Assembly (NCBI GenBank): GCA_014376915.1
Contig: JACMQP010000241.1
Coordinates: forward strand, 1 to 6,573
Direction: 5' to 3'
DNA from: Ramlibacter sp.
Lineage (GTDB): Bacteria; Pseudomonadota; Gammaproteobacteria; Burkholderiales; Burkholderiaceae
DNA length: 6,573 nt
The notes under the pieces are model-generated. The model was not told the DNA's origin. It worked only from the letters and a program-made list of their open reading frames with translations, and did not search any database. The translations under genes and the position numbers were made by a program. Shown piece by piece: positions 5,568 through 6,573 of the stretch. How positions within the stretch are numbered: the stretch's first letter is position 1; each line of letters opens with the position of its first letter.

Positions 5568-6572
5568 TCAATAGAACTGGTCGAAGTGCACCTGGGCGGG
5601 CGGCACCTTGGCGCCGTGCAACATGCCTTGCAGTGCCACTGCCATCGCGGGCGGGCCGGCGAAGTAGATTTCAAGCTCCGGCAGGCGTGCACCGAAGCGC
5701 TCCAGCGCCACTTCGTGCAGGTAGCCCACGGCGCCGGTCCAGTCTGGCGCGGTGCCGCCTGGAGACGGCGAGATGGCCGGGTAATAGCTCAGGCGCTCGC
5801 CCCAGCCGGGCAACTCGCGCAGCACCTCTTCGCCGCAGATGTCGGCCGGAGTGCGGCCGCCGTAGAGAAAATGCACATGCCGCCCTGCCAGCTGCGGCTC
5901 GGCAATGGCGCCGCGCGCGATCGACAGCATCGGGGCGAGCCCGGATCCTCCGGCGATGCACAGGATGTCGCGCGGCGCGTCGCGCCGCAGCCACGCCATG
6001 CCGTAAGGGCCGTCGAAGCCGATGCGCTGGCCGACCGCCACCGCGTCAAACAGCGCCGGGCTGCCGCTTCCGCCCGGCTGGCGCCGCACGATGAATTCCC
6101 AGACTTGGCCTTCGCCCGGCGTGTTGCTCATCGAATAAGCGCGCGCGCCGGTCACGCCCGGCAGGTAAGCCAGCGCATATTGACCGGGCTCGAAGGCTTG
6201 CGGACGATCCAGCACGAAGCGAAATTCGCCCATGTCATGGGTGACGGAACGGCTGCTTTCGAGCAGCGCCGTGACGCGCTGCGGCGGGTGCTGCGGCTCA
6301 TAGCGGGCGTCGAGCCGAAGCTTGATCGTGCAGTCGCCGAGCGGCCGGGACTGGCAGCCCAGGAAGCGCTTGCGTAGCCGGTCTTTTTCGGTCGAGCCCG
6401 GGGCCTCGTTCCATTGGACTTCGATGTCGCCCTCGACCAGCTCGAACCGGCAATTGCCGCAGGAGCCGACGTTGCACTCGTAGGGAAAGCCCAGCCCGGC
6501 GCGCTGCGCCGCGCGCAGCAGCGTGTCATCGGCCGCGCAGCCGAACGAAGCGTCGCTTCCGGCGAGCCGGAT
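5568..6572 (-). CDS. [2Fe-2S] ferredoxin/FAD/NAD oxidoreductase (oxygenase-type reductase), N-terminus outside window
   Basis: The reading frame is open from the window edge (first full codon at 6572) to the TGA at 5570-5568, giving 334 visible residues; only a few N-terminal residues can be missing. Visible residues 1-90 are a plant-type ferredoxin domain with Cys at 33, 38, 41 and 73 (C-N-V-G-S-C-G-N-C, then F-L-G-C-Q-S). The FAD domain follows, with R-A-Y-S-M-S-N at 144-150, then the NAD domain with A-G-G-S-G-L-A-P-M at 207-215 and F-A-G-P-P-A-M at 304-310, where the common Cys of CGPP is Ala. This order is that of electron-transfer components such as the phenol hydroxylase and benzoate dioxygenase reductases, which pass NADH electrons to an oxygenase. 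An ATG at 6233 would discard the whole ferredoxin domain and is not the start. The EutA-like gene begins 16 bases downstream. The partner oxygenase, or another electron acceptor, may lie beyond the window edge. Confidence 0.93.
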   Translation of the reverse strand: MRLAGSDASFGCAADDTLLRAAQRAGLGFPYECNVGSCGNCRFELVEGDIEVQWNEAPGSTEKDRLRKRFLGCQSRPLGDCTIKLRLDARYEPQHPPQRVTALLESSRSVTHDMGEFRFVLDRPQAFEPGQYALAYLPGVTGARAYSMSNTPGEGQVWEFIVRRQPGGSGSPALFDAVAVGQRIGFDGPYGMAWLRRDAPRDILCIAGGSGLAPMLSIARGAIAEPQLAGRHVHFLYGGRTPADICGEEVLRELPGWGERLSYYPAISPSPGGTAPDWTGAVGYLHEVALERFGARLPELEIYFAGPPAMAVALQGMLHGAKVPPAQVHFDQFY

Positions 6573-6573
6573 G

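Noticed and set aside
5552..5692. A longer EutA-like protein starting at the ATG at 5692
   Set aside because: The extra 47 residues are Cys/Arg/Pro-rich and lie wholly over the 3' end of the reductase coding frame. The ATG at 5551 fits a 16-base gap after that gene.
3341..6094. A 917-codon open frame on the plus strand
   Set aside because: It lies antisense to the EutA-like gene and parts of the reductase and permease, is rich in Arg/Ala/Gly/Pro with no recognisable domain, and is a by-product of GC-rich codon use opposite genuine conserved genes.
5568..6233. Reductase starting at the ATG at 6233
   Set aside because: The same frame continues upstream without a stop and encodes a full four-Cys [2Fe-2S] domain, so this Met is internal.

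Overview
This is a GC-rich window in which every gene I can support lies on the minus strand, packed into one co-directional block. The GC-rich third positions, operon style and protein flavours suggest a proteobacterium, perhaps a betaproteobacterium of the Burkholderiales. That placement is an impression from composition and protein style, not from a marker gene. No rRNA, tRNA, CRISPR array, insertion sequence or phage gene was seen.

Read in the direction of transcription (high to low coordinates), the layout is: (1) a [2Fe-2S]/FAD/NAD oxidoreductase, nearly complete, with only its extreme N-terminus outside the window (5568-6572); (2) a large EutA-type ASKHA protein, resembling the reactivating factor of B12-dependent ethanolamine ammonia-lyase, with His/Asp-rich tracts at both ends (3785-5551); (3) a compact, divergent NiCoT/HoxN-type nickel/cobalt permease that overlaps it by four bases (2979-3788); (4) a 120-bp gap, the only sizeable one, holding an inverted repeat and a sigma70-like promoter (2859-2978); (5) an ornithine cyclodeaminase/mu-crystallin-family protein (1758-2858); (6) and (7) two tandem small cupins, one with a full 3-His/1-Glu metal site and one lacking the Glu (1150-1713 and 578-1135); (8) a small unrecognised protein ending in a His-rich tail (169-576); and (9) the start of an exported protein whose ATG overlaps the preceding stop (1-169).

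The shared theme is transition metal plus redox chemistry. There is a probable Ni/Co importer, two proteins with three His-rich tracts able to bind Ni, Co or Zn, two mononuclear-metal cupins, an electron-transfer reductase and a chaperone-like ATPase-fold protein of a B12-enzyme family. No eutBC or other B12-dependent enzyme is in the window. Two models fit. In one, the cluster supplies and maintains a Co/B12 enzyme encoded next door, with the reductase and EutA-like protein acting in reactivation. In the other, the EutA-like protein has been recruited to a catabolic pathway that uses Ni/Co/Fe cupins and a reductase-fed oxygenase. The combination is not a standard eut operon and is the most interesting aspect of the window.
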